Positions 12,735 through 25,022 of a stretch of 64,000 bases of DNA are shown here, piece by piece. The DNA is taken from NCBI RefSeq assembly GCF_014066305.1, contig NW_023501059.1, positions 1 to 64,000 on the forward strand. The letters run 5' to 3'. This DNA is from Letharia columbiana. Its lineage: Eukaryota; Ascomycota; Lecanoromycetes; Lecanorales; Parmeliaceae. The notes below the pieces were generated by a model. That model worked only from the letters and a program-made list of their open reading frames with translations, was not told the origin of the DNA and ran no database searches. Both the position numbers and the translations under genes were made by a program. Every line of letters begins with the position of its first letter. The stretch's first letter is position 1.

Positions 12735-13714
12735 CGAATAATATAATATAAAATATTAATCTATTATATTATACTCTAATATAGTATAGATTATTAAGAT
12801 TTATATTATTTTATATCTAATATAGTATAGAATTTTAATAAAATATTCTACGATATAATATATCTATAATATTATATTATAAAATAATATATATATAAAA
12901 TAATATATATATGAAATATTTCGACTAAAATTTCTATATTTAGATATATTTATTTAATAAATTCGATATAATAGCTATTATTACTATAATTACTATTATT
13001 ATAACTATCTACTATAGTTATTTCTATTATAGCTATTATTATTAATATCTATTACTATTATAACTACTACTATTATAGCTATTACTACTATATCTATTAT
13101 CGAAATATAACTTTCATATATCTTAGCTATTATATTTTCCAACTATTTAATTTTATACTATATTTAGAATCTAGTCTCGAAGAGGTTTTAAAGAATTAAT
13201 TTATTCGTTCTATATATTATATACTCGATATTTTAATAGCTATTACTATTATAACTATTACTATTATAGCTACTATTATTTATTATTAAAATAATTTATT
13301 ATTATATAATAGTTATAATAATAATAACTATAATAGAGATAATTATAATAAAAGTAATTATAATAGAAATAGTTATAATAGTAATAGCTATAATAATAAT
13401 AGTTATAATAGTAGTAGTTATAATAGTAATAGTTATAGTAGATAATAGTAATAGTTATAATTAACTAGAATAATAATTAAAATAGCTACTTATACTTCTA
13501 AATATAGAAATCTTAATAGAAATATCTTATATATATATTATTTTATAATATAATATTATAGATATATTATATTATAAGATATTTCGCTAAGATCTCGAAT
13601 TTATATTAGAAAAATAATATAATATTCGACTTTATTTATATTATACTCGAGTACGATATAATATTACTTAATATAAAATATTTTATAAAATATATTATAT
13701 CTTTTTAATTAGTA
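12735..13714 (+). mobile_element. Foldback-type MITE of the hAT-like family (copy 1)
   Basis: About 980 bp. The left arm (12735-12960, type I, with AATCTATTATATTATACTC) and the right arm (13490-13714, type II, with CGAGTACGATATAATATTAC) are inverted relative to each other. The interior is a trinucleotide-like field of TATTATAGCTATTACTA repeats. The right end is TTAATTAGTA, as in the copy at 56220-57138. The left terminus looks truncated and no target duplication is visible. It sits directly before the gag-pol of copia 1. Confidence 0.65.
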
Positions 13715-15114
13715 AGATCGCTAAATATAAATTTAAATATTCTTTCGCTAAATATTAGATTAAATTCTCTTATCTAAAATTTAAAAAGTTTATATTAAAT
13801 AAGAAAAATAAAAAGAAGACTTAAATCGTCGCGATTAATTTTAATAATATAAAGAAGAGTCTTAGTATTAAGCGTAAGTATATTAAAGAGATACTTTTTA
13901 ATATCTCTACTTTAGAGAAGAATAAGTATCTTAATATTAATTATATCTTTCTAGAAGAATTAAATTTAATTATATATTATATAAATCTTAGTTTTAATAA
14001 TTTTAATATTTTTAATATAATTAATAATAAGAAAGTTATTAACTTAATAGCCGTTAATTCTAGTCTAAAGTATAACTTAATAACTACTAACTTTATTAAT
14101 CTATACTCTTATATAATAATAGACTCTAGTTACTCTCGCTATTTCTTTATTAATTATTCGATATTTATTATTTATAAAAAAATCTACTTTTACTCTATTC
14201 GCGATATTAAGAGTAATTAAATTTAATCTCTTAATTATAATATTATTAGCTTAGATTACTTTATTTAAAATAAATATATAAATATTATTCTACTTAACGT
14301 CTTATATATATTCGATATAAACGTTAATCTTCTTTTTATTAATATTATAGTTAATTTTTATAAGATTAACTACGCTCTAATTAAAGATAATTTAAAGCTT
14401 ATAAATATATATAATCGAGATTTATTCTTTTTTAATTTCTAAGATAATTTAAATAGTATCTTAATAATATATAGTATTTCTTTAAATTCGATTTATTAAC
14501 TTTAATATATTTATATAAATTATTTAGATTAGTAGAATTTAAATAAACTTCTCGCTATAATAATAAATATAGATTTTATTAAGAATATCGCGGATAAGTA
14601 TATTTATAAGTACTATATTATAAAATATTAGAAGATTATCTTTTATATTAATCTTACTACGCCTAATATATAATTAAGCGAATTTATTTATAGCGATCTT
14701 ATAGAGCCTTTATTCTCTATTAATTTTAATAATTATAAATACTTTATAATATTTAAAAATAATTTTATCTTCTACTTTAAAGTCTATTATCTTCGCTATA
14801 AAAATAAAATCTTCGCTATATTTTTATAATTTAAGATTTATCTTAAATTATATAGCTATAAAATCTCTTATATTCGCTTTAATAATAAGGGCGAGTATAT
14901 ATCTAAAGTCTTTCTTAATTATCTTACTCTATCGAGTATTAAATAGAAATCTATTATCTCTAATAATTCTTAGATAAATAATATAATTAAGTATTTTAGA
15001 TAAACTCTATTATATAAGATATATCTTATTCTATTAAGCTTTTAATCTTAATAAATTCTTTTAATCTAAAATTATTATTATCGTTAATTACTTAATAATA
15101 TAATCGTTTAACGT
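13715..15114 (+). pseudogene. Ty1/copia 1 gag-pol relic, 5' part (zinc knuckle, protease, integrase)
   Basis: A degraded zinc-knuckle-like stretch (KYKFKYSFAK, Tyr for Cys) is followed by a copia protease motif with DSSYSRYFF at about 14122 (from an Asp-Ser-Gly-type site). The integrase core has SDLIEPLFSINFNNYKYF near 14690-14750, with its first catalytic Asp kept, and RFNNKGEY at 14875-14898, where the second Asp became Asn. NYLI-like sequence reaches 15109. The frame stops at AACGT (15110-15114) and resumes in phase at 46340. The interruption is the 31-kb nest. Confidence 0.85.
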
Positions 15115-15453
15115 TATTACGAGCGTATTCTTAATATACCCCTTAATTCTATAACTAGCGAGTCTTAATAGAAGATATCTTCTATTACGAGCGTATTCTT
15201 AATATATCCCTTAGTTCTATAACTAGCGAGCCTTAAGGAAGATATTCTCTATTATATTATATCTTCTTTCTATTTATATAGTTCGATATCTTAGTTATCT
15301 TATTTAATATATCTATATTAATATTACATCTATATCGATTCTAATAATATCTTCTATTATATTATATCTTCTTCTCATATATATAATTCGATAGTCTTAT
15401 TATTCTAATTCTATTTTACTTATACTAATATTATATTTATACTAGTTTTAACA
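15115..15453 (+). repeat. 5' LTR of element B, split by a solo LTR
   Basis: The first 68 bp (15115-15182) and the last part (15355-15453) flank the inserted A-family solo LTR. After removal of the insert and one flank copy the LTR is about 167 bp, close to its partner at 46174-46339 (166 bp). Confidence 0.8.
15183..15346 (+). repeat. Solo LTR of gypsy family A nested in the LTR of B
   Basis: 164 bp, TATTACGAGCG to GATTCTAATA, the same length as the LTRs at 4000 and 10791. It is flanked by an 8-bp direct repeat ATATCTTC (15175-15182 and 15347-15354), longer than the 4-5 bp usual for such elements. Chance extension in AT-rich DNA may explain the extra bases. Confidence 0.8.
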
Positions 15454-17858
15454 TTATAATAAAACTTCTTTATCTACCCCTCGACGAAGAGAATTAACGA
15501 GTATTTTTTACTTTTTATTTAAAGTAAGCGATCGAGTCTAATAAAGAAAACGCTAGGTATTTCTATTATATAGAAGCTCTATTATATAATATCTATATTA
15601 TTCGAAAGAATTTATATTAAATAATTTATATTATTAATAATAGTCTAATTCATCAAAAAACGAATCCTCTATATCGAATATAAGAAATTCTTCTCTACTT
15701 CGTTTCTCGTAAAAAGTCTATTATCGATTAATATACCTTCGACGAACTTTCTATTATTCGAAAGAATACTATTTAGAGTACTTATAGTCTTTATAACGAT
15801 TTTATTAATTAGAAAACGAGTATTATAAACGTTATAGTTAAATTTCAACTCTTAATATAGAGATCTATTAAATTTCTCGACTCGTAAACGCCTTTGTAAT
15901 ATTAGAATTTTAGAGATCTCTTTACTTAATTCTATCTATATTCGTAATATTATAAATTCTTACTTAATTTACTTATATTAATACTAAGATATCTTTCTTT
16001 ATATCGTCATTTATCTATATATTATAATTAGCTCTATCTTATATACGATAATCTATATAAAAGATATTCGTCTTTAAATTCGCTACGACTTAATATATTA
16101 TATATATAGCGCTCTCTATCTACTAAGAATCTTTATTAATAATTTTATATTAATCGAGAGAAAACGTAGAGCTAAAACTCGTCTAATATCTCTACTCCGC
16201 CTCTATTTTCATTACTACTTACTCTATAAAATTTTAAGATATTAAGAGTATATCGATATCGACTAATCTCTTTATAGCTAGTTAGATAGTTACTTAGTCT
16301 AAGACTATTAAATTTATCTATCTTTATAAATATTAATTTAATATTATTCGATAACTAAAAAATAAGAATTTAAGATAAACTTATCTATAATAATAATTAT
16401 TTTCTTATTAATACTTTTAAAATTATTTATATTATAGCGAGACTTAAAGAGAAAGTTAATTAGTATATATCTATTAGATAATAATATCGCTTATACTCTA
16501 TAGTCGATAATCTTCTAAATTATTTAAATAACGTATATAAGATACTCTTATTTATTCTTAGAGAAATCTATTAATATACTTATAATAAAATAAGTTAAGA
16601 AAGTTAATTATTTCTTAAATTCTATAATAATCTTATTAAGTATATCGAATATAATTTTAGAAATAATAGTCTTAACGATCTTAGAAATAATAGTCTAATA
16701 AATAATATATAAAAGAAATTAAAACTTTATTTATATAACTTAATTAATCTATTAATAAGAAATTAAACTATATCTAAATTAAAGAAACGTATTATAAAAA
16801 TATAGCTTTAATATTAATAATCTACTAAGAAATTCGCTAAGAGAAAAGTTTAAAGATTTACGAAGTAATATATAAAAGTAAAGGTCGAGACTAATGTAAA
16901 GAAGAGTAAATACTCGATTATAACTCGCCTTACTTTTAATATATAGAATTTAAATCTTATAGAGATAGAGAATCTTATAGATAAGAATTAAGTTTATATA
17001 TAAAAGTATAATAAATACTTCGAACTCGATATAGATTTCGACGAAGTATATAAGCTTAGTTATTAGAACTATCTATAATCAAGAACGTAGTAAATAAATA
17101 TAGTCGAAATTAGTATGAGATTAGACTTATTAAGTACGTAAATATAGTCGAAATTAGTATATAGCTCGATAATAGTATAAAATATTATAAAACGTAGTAT
17201 AGATATCGATAAATTCTCGGATATCGTATTTTTAAACGAATTAAAACTATTTAATATCTTTAAAATAGTCTTATTTTTTTATATTCGCAAATTAATTTCT
17301 TAGTCTTATATTACTTAATAATAATCTTATATTAAACTTATTAAGCGAGCTTCTCTTATTTATAAATATCTAAGTATCTTTCGAAACTATAATACGCTAT
17401 CTATAGATCTTACTATCGCCGTCGATAGTCTCGATCGATATTAGCTATATAATATTCTATAAAGAAACTTATTTAATATTAATTTAAAGTTTTAGCGTTT
17501 ATAGTTTAACTCGAGAGTAACTAGCTAATTAGATCGAAGTATCTTATAAATTTTCTTATAATTATAAAATAAATATTAAGTAACTATTCGATATTAAACT
17601 ACGTTTTTTAATCTCTATTTATTTAATTCTTTATAAATCTTCGTTAAATTAATCGTCTCTTAACGCTATAATAAAGTACTATCGACGATATACTAGCGAA
17701 ATCTCTAAGACGCGATATTACTATCGTAGTTACTATTAAAGAAAAGTATTAATTAAACTTAATATAATATATATTAAAAGTCTTTATTTTCTTTAAATTT
17801 CAGCGAGCGATAATTCTTTCGAAAGACTATAATAAGAATATTAGAGAAGAATTTAAAG
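15454..17858 (+). pseudogene. Internal region of element B, gypsy-like 3' pol relic
   Basis: The stretch from about 17170 to 17520 is clearly homologous to 10080-10440, the region downstream of the chromodomain of gypsy A. The upstream part (15454-17170) has open, Gln-to-stop-riddled frames but no motif I can name. This supports B being a Ty3/gypsy relative of A. RT and integrase were not found here. They may have been lost. Confidence 0.45.
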
Positions 17859-18812
17859 TATTAGTAACTTAGCTAGAAAAGTCTAATTTCGAGAATATCT
17901 ACGTTTAATAGTTAGATACCTCTATTTAAATCTAAATATCTATTCGTAGAGACTCCGTAGAGATCTCGTAGAGACTATTTCTAATAATATCTCTCGAGAG
18001 CTCGTCTTCGAGCTTTGAAGACAGTGTAAAAATCGTAACGTTTCAGAAACTTACTTCTTAAAAGATCTACGATCTTAAGAATAATATGTCCTATACTTCG
18101 GAATTTACTCTCTTAAAGACTTCTAAATACTTACTTATTTACGAGGCTTAAAATTATCTCTAAGGCCTTTATCTACGAAGCTATTAAGTAAAAGACCTTT
18201 AATTCGCCTTCGTATCGATATAATATAGAAATAAAGCTATATTTTAAATCTATAGCCTCGCCTTAGCGTATATAAATTAAATTTAAGTTTATTTTAATCG
18301 GCTTCGAGATTTCTTTTCTAGACGTCTATTTTTTAGGCTTTTTGCCCTAGAGCGTTCTACTCGAAATATTCTCATTGAAATAGAACTATTCTAATCGAAA
18401 TCTCATTTATATAGAGCGTCGTATTCGAAATGTCCTTATCGAAATAGAGCGTTCTACTCGAAAATATTCGACTTCGAAGCTCGCCTTTAACGTAACTATT
18501 ATCCGAGCGATCCTCTAAAAAAATTAAGTTTCTAATTTTTTAATAGAGGATTTAAGTATTCTCGAATCTTCGACTTTTAAATTTTATTAATTAAGCGTAT
18601 TACTCTCGATTATAGCTAGTATCGCTTCGAAGTAACTAGCTATATTCTTTAAACTATAATCGATTAAAATAAAGCGTAGATATTATTATTAATAACTTAG
18701 TTAAAAAGTTAATTTCGAGAGTATCTACGCTTAATAGTTAGATATTCTTATTTAAATTTAAATATCTATTCGTAGAGACTTCGTAGAATCTCTATAGAAA
18801 CTATTTCTAATA
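17859..18812 (-). mobile_element. TRIM-like non-autonomous LTR element S1
   Basis: 954 bp with two LTRs in direct orientation (17859-17986 and 18687-18812, 126-128 bp) on the minus strand. A perfect 5-bp duplication TAAAG lies on both sides (17854-17858, 18813-18817). The interior has no coding capacity. It matches S2 and S3 at 57753-60278, including the block with GGCTTTTTGCCCTAGAGCG. The element is inserted into the interior of element B. Confidence 0.88.
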
Positions 18813-18976
18813 TAAAGAGTCTTATAGAGGTCTATATCGAAAGTTCTATATTCGTTAAGACTCTTACGCTTAGACTTCGAATAACGCTCTATTTAAAGAA
18901 TTATCTAAATAATATATTTAAAGTTCTTCGAAATCGTATCTAGCTCTAATTAGATTTCGAGGCTTACTATTTAAAC

Positions 18977-18996
18977 TATTAGTCGAAAAGATATAA
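18977..18996 (+). repeat. Left tip of the hAT-like element, cut off by H2
   Basis: The first 20 bp of the terminal arm; the remainder continues after H2 at 21209. Joined without H2, the 40 bp align gap-free with the reverse complement of 57099-57138. Five positions differ, and four of these are RIP-type transitions. Confidence 0.8.
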
Positions 18997-21208
18997 TTAA
19001 TATATATAATAGAATAAGATAGAGCTAAGCTTGAAAATCTTAAATTTATATATATAGTTAATTATAAATTCGAGTTCTATACGCTTTTTAGTTAGATCGG
19101 CTAAGTTAGCTCGATAGCCCTCTTATATCTCTCTTATTAAAAATTTATATATAGAAGTTTTATACTTTAAAGTACTTAGCCTACAATATAAATAGTTACT
19201 TTATAATTCCTCAAATTATAAAGCTCGCTTTACGCTTTCTAACGCTATAAAAATTATAAAGTTTAGCCTATTATTAGTGAATAAAACGAATATTTAAATA
19301 TAATAGTTATAATAGTTATACTAGACGCGTGCGGGATCGAATAATAATTCTTTCATCTATTTATTATTCTTTTATTATTCTATTAATTCTATTAATTCTA
19401 TTAATTTCACTAATATAAATATAATTATCTTCGATACCCCTCGCCTAATTAGAGCCCCTTTATAACGCCCCTAGATTACTCCTCGACGAATTCACTATTA
19501 CTGATAATCGAGACCGTAAGTAAGCCTAATAGCTACTTACTACTATTTATAAACGCGTTAAAAGACTCTTAAAAAGAGTCTAAATAAATATATCCTCTCT
19601 TATATACTTCTTTTAAGTTAGCGATAGGTGGATTAAACTAATATTCAAATATTGTAGTCACACCAAACGCGTCCGGACGTTATATACTCTCCACGATTCT
19701 ACATTAAATCATTACTTAATAAGCGGAGAATATCACTATAATTTAGCCTATCATCCCCACTGTATTGAGGAGTAAGAGGAGGAACTACAACAGGCAAATA
19801 CGAAGAACACTGCGGAGAACACTATGGAGAACACTGCGGAGAAACCAAGCGGCAACAAGGCCACCATCGTCAAGAACACGGCTCAGCTCTCCAAGATCCC
19901 ACGTTATATCAGTCATCCACTCAGTCAGCCACTCAGCTAGCTACTCAGTCTAATACCTCTACAAGAGGTAGAGCAAGAGAAGGAACTACAACAGGCAAAT
20001 GCGGAGAACACTACGGAGAAACCAAGCGGCAACAAGGCCACCATCGTCAAGAACACGGCTCAGCTCTCCAAGATCCCACGTCATATGCTCTCCACGGTTC
20101 CACATCAAATCATCACTCAGCAAGCGGAGAACACCACTACAACTTGGCCTATCATCCCCACTACATTAAGAAGTAAGAGGAGGAACTACAACAGGCAAAT
20201 GCGGAGAACACTACGGAGAAACCAAGCGGCAACAAGGCCCCCAGCACCAAGAACACGGCTCAGCTCTCCAAGATCCCACGTCATATGCTCTCCACGGTTC
20301 CACATCAAATCATCACTCAGCAAGCGGAGAACACCACTGCAACTTAGTCTATCATCCCCACTACATTAAGAAGTAAGAGGAGGAACTACAACAGGCAAAT
20401 GCGGAGAACACTACGAAGAAATTAAGCGGCAACAAGGCCCCCAGCACCAAGAACACGGCTCAGCTCTCCAAGATCCCACGTCATATGCTCTCCACGATTC
20501 CACATCAAATCATCACTTAGTAAGCGGAGAACACTACTACAACTTAGCCTGTCATCCCCACTATATTAAGAAGTAAGAGGAGGAACTATAATAGGCAAAT
20601 GCGGAGAATACTGCGGAGAAACCAAGCGGCAATAAGGCCACCATCGTCAAGAACACGGCTCAGCTCTCCAAGATCCCACGTCATATACTCTCCACGGTTT
20701 TATATCAAATCATTACTTAGCAAGCGGAGAACACCACTGTAACTTAATCTATTATCCTCACTACATTAATATAGTATATTACTACGGCCTCTATAGAAGG
20801 AATATCGGACGATATATATTTAAACGAATTGAAATTGTTCGATATCTACAGCTATTTCATTATTCGAAAGATTTCACTGCGATAGAAGATATTATGGGAT
20901 TCACACCACTAACTAGCACGTTATCTTCATTTCTTTTCGATATTTCGATACTTCTTATTATAAGAATATAGCCTTTCTCTATTTAATTCTTTACACTCGA
21001 TACACCTTCCTAATTAGGCCTTAGCGCGCCTCTCTTCGTATATATATATCTATATATTATATAGATTAAATTAATTTTATAGTAGTAAAAGTAGATTAAA
21101 AACGTATAGTAAGCGATTAGAGTTCGATTTAACTTAGGGCTAGGGCTAAAATTCGATTTAACTTAGAAAAATTTAACTTTATAAATTTAATTTATAGGCC
21201 TTTACTTA
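18997..21208 (+). mobile_element. Helitron-like non-autonomous element H2
   Basis: 2212 bp. The 5' end TTAATATATATAATAG is the RIP form of TCAGTATATATA. The 3' end is GGCCTTTACTTA, preceded by a degraded hairpin (TAAATTTAATTTATA). The host bases are A and T, with no duplication; the empty site is the arm of the hAT-like element. The order is 5' block (18997-19680), satellite (about 19690-20770), then 3' block. The flanking blocks are strongly RIPped and the satellite is moderately RIPped. No Rep or helicase coding. Confidence 0.8.
19690..20770. repeat. Modular satellite inside H2
   Basis: The same modules as in H1, in opposite orientation, including the 12-bp GGAGAACACTGC-type subrepeat (about 19805-19845). 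Several ORFs of 60-95 codons arise only because the repeat is GC-rich and its frames shift unit by unit. Confidence 0.85.
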
Positions 21209-21445
21209 TATAATATAATATATTAATCTATTATATTATACTCTAATAAGATATAAGTTATTAAGATTTATATTATTTTATATCTAATATAATATAAGAT
21301 CTTAGCGAGATATTTTACGATATAATATATTTATAATATTATATTATAAAATAGTATATATATAAAATATCTTAATTAGAATTTCTATATTTAGAAATAG
21401 CTATTCTAATTATTATTCTAATTAATAACTACGCTAAATTAATAA
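21209..21445 (+). repeat. Continuation of the type-I arm of the hAT-like element
   Basis: Matches 12740-12960 and the reverse complement of 56930-57110, including AATCTATTATATTATACTC and TTTCTATATTTAGAA. Similarity ends near 21445, where element-specific sequence begins. Confidence 0.75.
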
Positions 21446-21779
21446 GATATAAAATTAAATATAATTATATTTTATTACTTTATATATATAAAAGAAAGTA
21501 AGCTATATCTATTAATAATAAGAAAAGCTTATCTTTTCTTAATATTAATCGCGCGAAATCCGCCGATACTTTATAATTAAAGTCGTCGACGATGATTTTA
21601 TATATTTATTATATATTTTCGATATCGCTATTTAGTATAAAATTATACGTATTATAATTATAATCTTTTTATTAAATTATTAATTTAGAAAAATTAATAT
21701 ATTTCTTAATATTCTCTCGAAAGTATCGTAGTTTAATATAATAAGCTATATTTCTTTAAGCTATCTTCTCGCGATATAT
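21446..21779. other. AT-rich stretch, no identifiable feature
   Basis: Very low GC, CA/TG depleted. No frame or motif that I recognise. Confidence 0.4.
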
Positions 21780-22467
21780 AAAAAAAAGATTAAATATAGA
21801 AAGTATATAAAAGTATATTTAATAATTCTAGAACGAATTAGCGATATCTATAATAATAATTAGAATTAAGAATTAAATATATTTAAATAAAAGATAGTTT
21901 TATATTACTTATATAATAGCGATAATAGTAATTAAGATTAAAATATTAATTTAGATAACGTAGCTTTCGTAGTAAACTTTTTATTATTATATATTAGATT
22001 AATTATATATAAATAAAAATTTATAATTTTATCTTTTAAATGTAATTATATTTAATATTTTAAAATTTTTATAATAGCTTAATATTTATTAATTAGCGTA
22101 TTAATATTATTATATCTAAGCTATAATAGCGTTTATTATTAAATTCTATATTATACTCTTAAGTAGCTTAAAAAATAAGATCTACTTAATTATTAACGCG
22201 TATAATAAAATTATTCTTAATACTTATATTTTATTTAGCTTCGATATTATTTATTTTCTTCTAATTCGAGCTTTTATCTTTATTTATATATATAATAATT
22301 CGCGTAATAAATAAAACTTTAAACTTCTTCGTAATTACGCTCGCGTATTTTTCTTATATAATACTATTAAAATATAAGTCTATTAGAATAATAACTAGAA
22401 TTAAAAATTACTTATTATTTATCTATTATATCTTATTTAATTTATTTAAAAGTTTACTTCTATTATA
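21780..22467 (+). repeat. Direct repeat R, copy 1 (about 690 bp)
   Basis: Near-identical in layout to 24335-25022, about 2555 bp downstream in the same orientation (shared landmarks TAATAATTCGCGTAA and AAAGTTTACTTCTATT). Differences are dominated by transitions. It could be a pair of LTRs of a 3.2-kb element or a segmental duplication. The ends do not show a clear TG/CA form. Confidence 0.6.
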
Positions 22468-24334
22468 ATAACGATATATTAATATATTTAATTTTATACT
22501 TTTTAATAATTATAGCGTAGTTAATAACTAAGATATCGACTTTCTTTACTTTTTTAATTAGTTTCTTCTTAAATATAAATATATTTATTCGCTATCGCGA
22601 TCTCTTAATATTTTTATTTTAATTAAGCTTATTCTTCGCTTTTTATTTTAATTAAAAATCTAATTATTATTTAATTAATTTATATTAAAACTCTTTAATA
22701 TCGTTATTATTATTAGTATTTAATATTTATTATAATAAATTATTAAACTTAATCTCTTCTACTTTAATTATTATAAAAAGATAAATTAGTAGATATATAT
22801 AAAAGAATTAAAGAGCTTATATAAATATCTACAAATATTAAGCTATTCTTAATTTTAATTAAAATTTATTTTATTAAAAAGTGCGTTAATTCTAATAAGT
22901 ATCGATATTAGAAATAAAGAGAATATATATTATACGCTATTTTAAGTATATTATTATAGAGTTTAATTTAAAGAATAATTATTTCTATAAAGATAGTAAG
23001 ACTTAAAAATAAGAAAGTAAAAATAAAATATATAAAAATTTTAATAAGTTATAATAGTTTAATACTAGTTAAATTAAATAAAAATAATTATTTATTAACT
23101 CGCTCTTTTAAATTTTTTATTTTTTAATTTATATAAGCTATAATAATAATTATAATTATTATAAAAATAATTAAAATTATATTAGATAATAATATTTAAT
23201 AAATATAATTCGTTTAAATTTAAATCTTGAAAATTAAAGAGAAAGTACTTTATTAATATTTAATTTAAGTTAAATAATTTAAAGTAATCTAAAGATTTAA
23301 TACGCGCGATAGATATTTAAGCTTTTCTTTTCTTCTTCTTTCTCTCTAAGACTTTCTTTTTTATATTAATTCTTTTTATTATTAGACTATCTTCTTTATA
23401 TATTAAACTTCTATTTAAATAATTTAATATTATTATAATAATATTAAAAGTATAATATAGTTATTAAATTATATATTTATTTTTTATTTTTTAATAACTT
23501 TAAGTTAATATATAGATAAATTACGCGAAAAGCTTAATTTATATACGCTTAATCTATTATTAATAGCTTTTTAAAAAAATTAATATTATTTTAAAGTATT
23601 AGATATAGCGTTAAAGTAAAGAGTTTATTAGATATTATTATCGCTTTAATCGCTATTATTATTCGCTTTAATAAATACTATCTCTATTTTAATAGATATT
23701 ATCTTTACTTTAATAATATTAAAGCGTTAATAAAAATTAGATAATATATTTTTTTAATTATTATTATATTTATTATATATAACTAATATAAGCTATAGCT
23801 TAAGCTTTACGCGAGATTTATTATTATTAAAAATTAACTAATCTTATAATCTTAAAGCTCCTCTTTTAGCGCTTAATTCGTTAAATTATATTTAATTAAA
23901 ATTTATTAAAGCGCTATTATATTTAAAGATTTATTTTTAAAATATTATATAAGATAATAGAAGTTTTTATAATTTATTAGTTTAAGAGTAAATTTTTTAT
24001 TATTACGCTTTATAATTAGCTCTAATAATCTCTATTTAAATAAATATCTATCTTTATATAATATATAAAAAGCGAGTTATATTATAGAAAAAAATTTAAA
24101 TCTTATAATTATCTTAATTAAGTCGTTTAAAGAATAAAAAGAAGAATATATTTATCTTTAATTACTAAATTAATTAATTATTATAAATATAACTATAAGA
24201 TATAATTATATATTATTAATTATTCTAATAATTATAAAAAGTATAAAAGAAATAAAATTATATAATTAAGTACTTATAAACTTTTCTCTTTTAAGTATTT
24301 ATTTTAATTTAAAGTTTAATCGCTATTTAATTAA
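22468..24334. other. AT-rich interior between the two R repeats, unidentified
   Basis: About 1.87 kb, GC well below 25 %. Scattered open frames on both strands but no motif I can assign. If R1/R2 are terminal repeats, this is the interior of that element. Confidence 0.35.
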
Positions 24335-25022
24335 AAAAAATATAAAATATAGAAAATATATAAAAATAGATTTAATAATTTTAGAATAAATTAACGATAT
24401 TTATAATAATAATTAAAATTAAGAATTAGATATACTTAAATAAAAGATAATTTTGTATTACTTATATAATAATAAGAGTAATAATTAAGATTAAAGTATT
24501 AATCTAGATAGCGTAGCTTTTGTAATAGATTTTTTATTATTATATATTAAATTAATTATATATAAATAAAGATTTATAATTTTATCTTCTAGATATAATT
24601 ATATTTAATATTTTAAGATTTTTATAATAGCTTAATATTTATTAATTAATATATTAATATTATTATATTTAAACTATAATAAAGCTTATTATTAAATTTT
24701 ATATTACACTTTTAAATAGCTTAAAAGATAAAGTTTATTTAATTATTAGCGCGTATAATAGAATTATTTTTAATACTTATATTTTATTTAATTTCGATAT
24801 TATTTATATTCTTATAATCTAAGCTTTTATCTTTATTTATATATATAATAATTCGCGTAAAAAGCGAAATTCTAAACTTTCTTTAAACTACGCTTATATA
24901 CTTTTTTTTATAGAATATTATTAAAATATAAATTTATTTATTAGAATAATAATTAGAATTAGAAATTACTTATTACTTATCTATTATATTTTATCTAATC
25001 TATTTAAAAGTTTACTTCTATT
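24335..25022 (+). repeat. Direct repeat R, copy 2
   Basis: Counterpart of 21780-22467. Both copies end in AAAGTTTACTTCTATT and then diverge. Confidence 0.6.
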
